The notes beneath the pieces were generated by a model. It was given only the letters and a program-made list of their open reading frames with translations. It did no database searches and was not told the origin of the DNA. A DNA stretch of 64,000 nucleotides, taken from contig JAEWBO010000023.1 of assembly GCA_023391105.1 (NCBI GenBank), positions 1 to 64,000 on the forward strand. Reading direction: 5' to 3'. Shown here piece by piece: positions 61,799 to 64,000 of the stretch. The DNA comes from Bacillota bacterium. Lineage in GTDB: Bacteria > Bacillota > Clostridia > Christensenellales > SZUA-584. Numbering within the stretch: the first letter of the stretch is position 1; every line of letters begins with the position of its first letter. The position numbers and the translations under genes are program-made.

Positions 61799-61876
61799 TC
61801 AGGTATTTATGCTTCGACATCGACACGTCAAAATGGCTGCACTTGCAGAGAATGAGGTGTCTAGAATGTGTCTCAT
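61799..61876 (-). CDS. 25-residue Cys-Arg-rich leader peptide of the sulfur/arsenic operon
   Basis: A small frame starts at ATG (61876) behind AAAGGAG and ends 44 bases before the rhodanese gene. It begins MRHILDTS and ends with the pattern CRCRSINT; Cys-Arg-Cys-Arg lies in its last third. It lies just after a good promoter (61938-61966) and has the strongest ribosome binding site in the leader. Such a short peptide with clustered Cys codons at the head of a sulfur operon suggests translation-dependent control by cysteine supply (attenuation), as for leader peptides upstream of sulfur-assimilation genes in other bacteria. Function inferred; no conserved family checked. Confidence 0.6.
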   Translation of the reverse strand: MRHILDTSFSASAAILTCRCRSINT

Positions 61877-61937
61877 ATGAAAATCTCCTTTCGCTTCCGA
61901 CTGAAAACCTTATTCATATATGTTTTGTATGAAATAG

Positions 61938-61966
61938 ATGGTAACACATACCCTTTCTTACGTCAA
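61938..61966 (-). promoter_or_regulatory. Promoter of the leader peptide and sulfur/arsenosugar operon
   Basis: -35 TTGACG (61961-61966), spacer 17 bases, -10 TACCAT (61938-61943), on the minus strand. The start site would lie about 55 bases before the leader ATG. Confidence 0.65.
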
Positions 61967-62041
61967 TCATTATTTTATATCTTTCCTATATTTTTTATAT
62001 GTATTAGAGTCTGCAATGATGATTCTTTTCAGATTAGAATT

Positions 62042-62072
62042 AAAAAAGGACTGCTCTTTTTTTGAACAGCCC
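62042..62072 (-). terminator. Terminator of the hgcAB operon
   Basis: On the minus strand GGGCTGTTC and GAGCAGTCC form a 9-bp stem with two G-U pairs and an A-rich loop, followed by six T residues. It separates hgcAB from the operon downstream. Confidence 0.75.
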
Positions 62073-62156
62073 AAAGTCATATCACTTGGAAGTAAAAAAT
62101 ATTATTCCTTAACACTCTTTTTCGTTTTTGCTTATACAATACTGCCGTTGATAATT

Positions 62157-62450
62157 TCAGCTGCAGCAGGATTGCCCATCTCCGCCGCACGTTGGTTCTC
62201 TACCTGTAAAAAAGCTTCTGAGAATGGCTGCTGCACAGCCGACTCCGGCATGAACCTCCACAGCTGCAAATGAGCAGTTCTGCATACACGCCCCGCACTC
62301 CATGCACCTGTCTTTATAAGCAATCCGGGCTTTGCCTTTCTCCATTTCAAATACCCCATGCGGGCACACATCTGTACACATCCCGCATCCCGTGCATTTG
62401 TTTTCATCGAGCGTCAGTGTTGTCACGTTTTTTAAATAATGGTGTCTCAT
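62157..62450 (-). CDS. hgcB: HgcB, ferredoxin partner in mercury methylation
   Basis: This 97-residue 2[4Fe-4S] protein reduces the corrinoid of HgcA. Cluster 1 uses C19, C22, C25 and C29 (CTGCGMCTDVCP), cluster 2 C49, C52, C55 and C59, in the diagnostic CMECGAC context. The extra conserved cysteine is C72 (GVGCAAA), and the tail ends with vicinal cysteines CCS (C95, C96), thought to handle mercury. Length is normal. It starts 14 bases after the hgcA stop behind GGGAGGG, the standard operon. Confidence 0.94.
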   Translation of the reverse strand: MRHHYLKNVTTLTLDENKCTGCGMCTDVCPHGVFEMEKGKARIAYKDRCMECGACMQNCSFAAVEVHAGVGCAAAILRSFFTGREPTCGGDGQSCCS

Positions 62451-62464
62451 TGTTTTCCCTCCCG

Positions 62465-63676
62465 TCAGGCTGCCAGCGTTAAAATATCGTTGGCGATTAA
62501 TGCGAGTATCCCCAGCCCGCCTGCAATGACCATAGCGGGTAAACCTGCTCTCATTTCCTTATTAACGCCGGACGGGCTTGTGTATGTGCTGCTGCCCGTA
62601 AAATTCATGGCGATGAAGGCCGAAATAGATGGCACGATCAACACATACGCCGCCGCCTTGAGCCAGCCGTAACTGGGCATTCCCGGCAGACCGTTCAGGA
62701 AACCCACACCGATTGCCCACAGCAGGCCGAGCAGGAACCCTTTGAACGCAAAGGCCCTTCCCGGTATCCACGGCAACAGCAAAGGCACAATAACACAGGC
62801 GATCAATATCGCACCCAGGTACGTATATAGGTCAATAAGATTGAAGTGCCCGAAGCCAATGACATTAAGTATAAAGAACACACCAAATACGATGATCGTG
62901 GGTTTGACAGCCGCCACCAGTTCAATGGGGGCCAGCACCAGCCTGTCTTTTGCAGTGAAGTTGACCTGTCTCATCTTTTCCGTCGCCTGCATTCCGTTCG
63001 CAAGAAACGCCTTAATGTCCTGCGCGCGCACAGGCCCGTAGATGACTCTGAAGCCCGATCCTTTTTTCACGATATGCGCACTCACTCCCGTGGCGCCAAG
63101 CTGCGGCACGATGAGCGTGCGATGTGTGACGATGCTGTTAAGCTTTGTTTCGGCAATCCTATGGATCAGCTCTTGCGTTCCGAAAGTCCCTTTACCCGCT
63201 GCGCACCAAACATTGACGCCTTTGGTATCGAGTACAAGCACCCAAGCGTTCAGACCGTCCAGCTGCTCACGCTCGCGGTCAAACGTGATCTTTTTGTTGG
63301 CTGTGACGAGTACCGGGGAATCCGCATTCGGTGTGCCCACGCAATACAGCCTGGGAGCAACTGTGTAGTCCATGCGCGATGACGACCATCGAGCCTTCCA
63401 AGAGCCCAGCTTGTCTGCCCATTCCAGCTTTGTGGATACCTGTGGAATCTTTCCCGCCGGTGTGTTGACATAGCCGCTTATCCAATGCTCAGCATGGCAG
63501 CCGCAGGAAGACGTTTCCCCGCCGCAGTTGCATTCGGATTTCTCGGCAGCGGCCTCTGAGCCGCATGTACAAGGCCGCGCTTCCTGACATTTCGGTTCTA
63601 AATCTATCTTAATGCTATCTTGCATGTCATTTGTGTTTTCCGTCTTTCCTGCGCAGCTTTCTTCTTGATTTGCCAT
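62465..63676 (-). CDS. hgcA: HgcA, corrinoid protein for mercury methylation
   Basis: HgcA transfers a methyl group from a corrinoid to Hg(II). The 403-residue protein has the diagnostic cap-helix motif NVWCAAGK (155-162; C158 is the lower axial ligand), an N-terminal corrinoid-binding domain (about 95-245) and five membrane helices (about 250-275, 283-305, 308-330, 337-358, 379-401), with the conserved NFTGSSTYTS loop near 358. Odd: the first 65 residues are Cys-rich (C8, C30, C36, C38, C49, C51, C58, C60), an N-terminal extension that could bind mercury or arsenic. Starts behind GGAGGA, 23 bases after the MarR gene. Confidence 0.95.
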   Translation of the reverse strand: MANQEESCAGKTENTNDMQDSIKIDLEPKCQEARPCTCGSEAAAEKSECNCGGETSSCGCHAEHWISGYVNTPAGKIPQVSTKLEWADKLGSWKARWSSSRMDYTVAPRLYCVGTPNADSPVLVTANKKITFDREREQLDGLNAWVLVLDTKGVNVWCAAGKGTFGTQELIHRIAETKLNSIVTHRTLIVPQLGATGVSAHIVKKGSGFRVIYGPVRAQDIKAFLANGMQATEKMRQVNFTAKDRLVLAPIELVAAVKPTIIVFGVFFILNVIGFGHFNLIDLYTYLGAILIACVIVPLLLPWIPGRAFAFKGFLLGLLWAIGVGFLNGLPGMPSYGWLKAAAYVLIVPSISAFIAMNFTGSSTYTSPSGVNKEMRAGLPAMVIAGGLGILALIANDILTLAA

Positions 63677-63699
63677 TTAAGATTCCTCCGATCATAGCA

Positions 63700-64000
63700 T
63701 CACTGACACTTATTGCTCGCAGCGCCGTTGCAGCTGCCTTCGATGTCGATAGCGCCGCATAACAGCTCGAGACTTTCAACCACCATCTCACGTTTTTCCG
63801 GAGGTATATCTGACAGGATTTTTTCGAAGTACACCGCCATTTCTTCTTCGACTACCGCGTAAAGCTTTTTCCCCTCGCTGGTGAGGCAAATTCGTATGTA
63901 TCTGCGGTCGTTCTCATCTGCTTCCCGCCGCGCCAGCTTTCCCTTCACCAGCTTATCAACTGTACGGCTCATTGTGCTCGTATCCAAATCGAGCATTGCC
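63700..64000 (-). CDS. MarR family regulator upstream of hgcA (partial, C-terminal part)
   Basis: The frame runs off the window end, so only about 100 residues are seen: the recognition helix and wing (TSTMSRTVDKLVKGKLARREADENDRRYIRICLT, read in parts) and the C-terminal dimerisation helix. The tail holds three cysteines (LLCGAIDIEGSCNGAASNKC), unusual for MarR, and compatible with metal or thiol sensing. It precedes hgcA by 23 bases in the same direction, so it is probably the local regulator. The start lies outside the window. Confidence 0.82.
   Translation of the reverse strand, partial: AMLDLDTSTMSRTVDKLVKGKLARREADENDRRYIRICLTSEGKKLYAVVEEEMAVYFEKILSDIPPEKREMVVESLELLCGAIDIEGSCNGAASNKCQ

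Noticed and set aside
1..64000. CRISPR arrays
   Set aside because: No regularly spaced repeats of 24-40 bases were seen anywhere in the window.

Overview
The window looks like chromosomal sequence from an anaerobic member of the Bacillota, class Clostridia. The evidence is the gene order rpmE, DUF1385, prmC, prfA, strong AGGAGG-type ribosome binding sites, ferredoxin, flavodoxin and radical-SAM enzymes, a YkwD-type LysM/CAP protein, and a short alanyl-tRNA synthetase. No rRNA is present. The single tRNA, tRNA-Pro(GGG), has been used as an integration site. Most core DNA is of moderate GC; the inserted island is visibly AT-richer, at least from about 41 to 49 kb.

Region 1 (1-37 kb) is mostly housekeeping and accessory core: an ABC export locus (cut by the window start), the rpmE-prfA translation operon, an MFS exporter with a visible operator, a zinc-ribbon-fused sugar-type ABC permease, an Ntn-type amidase, a chemoreceptor, a CPBP protease, a flotillin/NfeD pair, a PlsC-type acyltransferase, an aminotransferase, alaS, a vWA lipoprotein, bioB, a LysM/CAP protein, a GntR regulator, an AEC permease, lysC with a DUF1015 gene, a TetR-controlled flavodoxin/ferredoxin gene, an S9 peptidase, a CapA-like lipoprotein and a CpXC protein.

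Region 2 (37,165-49,009) is an 11.8-kb integrated element bounded by 46-bp direct repeats of the 3' part of tRNA-Pro. It carries a tyrosine integrase, an excisionase, a replication initiator with the HUH endonuclease plus SF3 helicase architecture of CRESS-DNA virus Rep proteins, an FtsK/TcpA-type ATPase, an XRE regulator, and two probable defence modules. One is a two-gene restriction-modification system with the nuclease fused to the methylase. The other is a TIR-like protein with a small membrane protein. Directly upstream of rep is a perfect 13-bp hairpin whose loop, on the rep strand, holds AAGTATTAC. This matches the NANTATTAC nonanucleotide of circovirus-type origins and is flanked by tandem 11-bp iteron-like repeats. 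A circovirus-like origin in a bacterial integrative element is the most exciting object in the window.

Region 3 (49-64 kb) has a sugar-isomerase-family gene, a domain-swapped XdhC protein, and a long minus-strand operon (61.9 down to 52.4 kb). The operon opens with a tiny Cys-rich leader peptide and continues with a rhodanese lipoprotein, two membrane proteins, the radical-SAM arsenosugar enzyme ArsS, a cysteine synthase fused to a C-GCAxxG-C-C domain, two glycosyltransferases, a nucleoside phosphorylase and two peptidases. Upstream, behind a clear terminator, are hgcB and hgcA, the mercury methylation pair, with the diagnostic NVWCAAGK and CMECGAC motifs, preceded by a MarR-type regulator cut by the window end. 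The organism is therefore a predicted mercury methylator that also carries organoarsenic chemistry.
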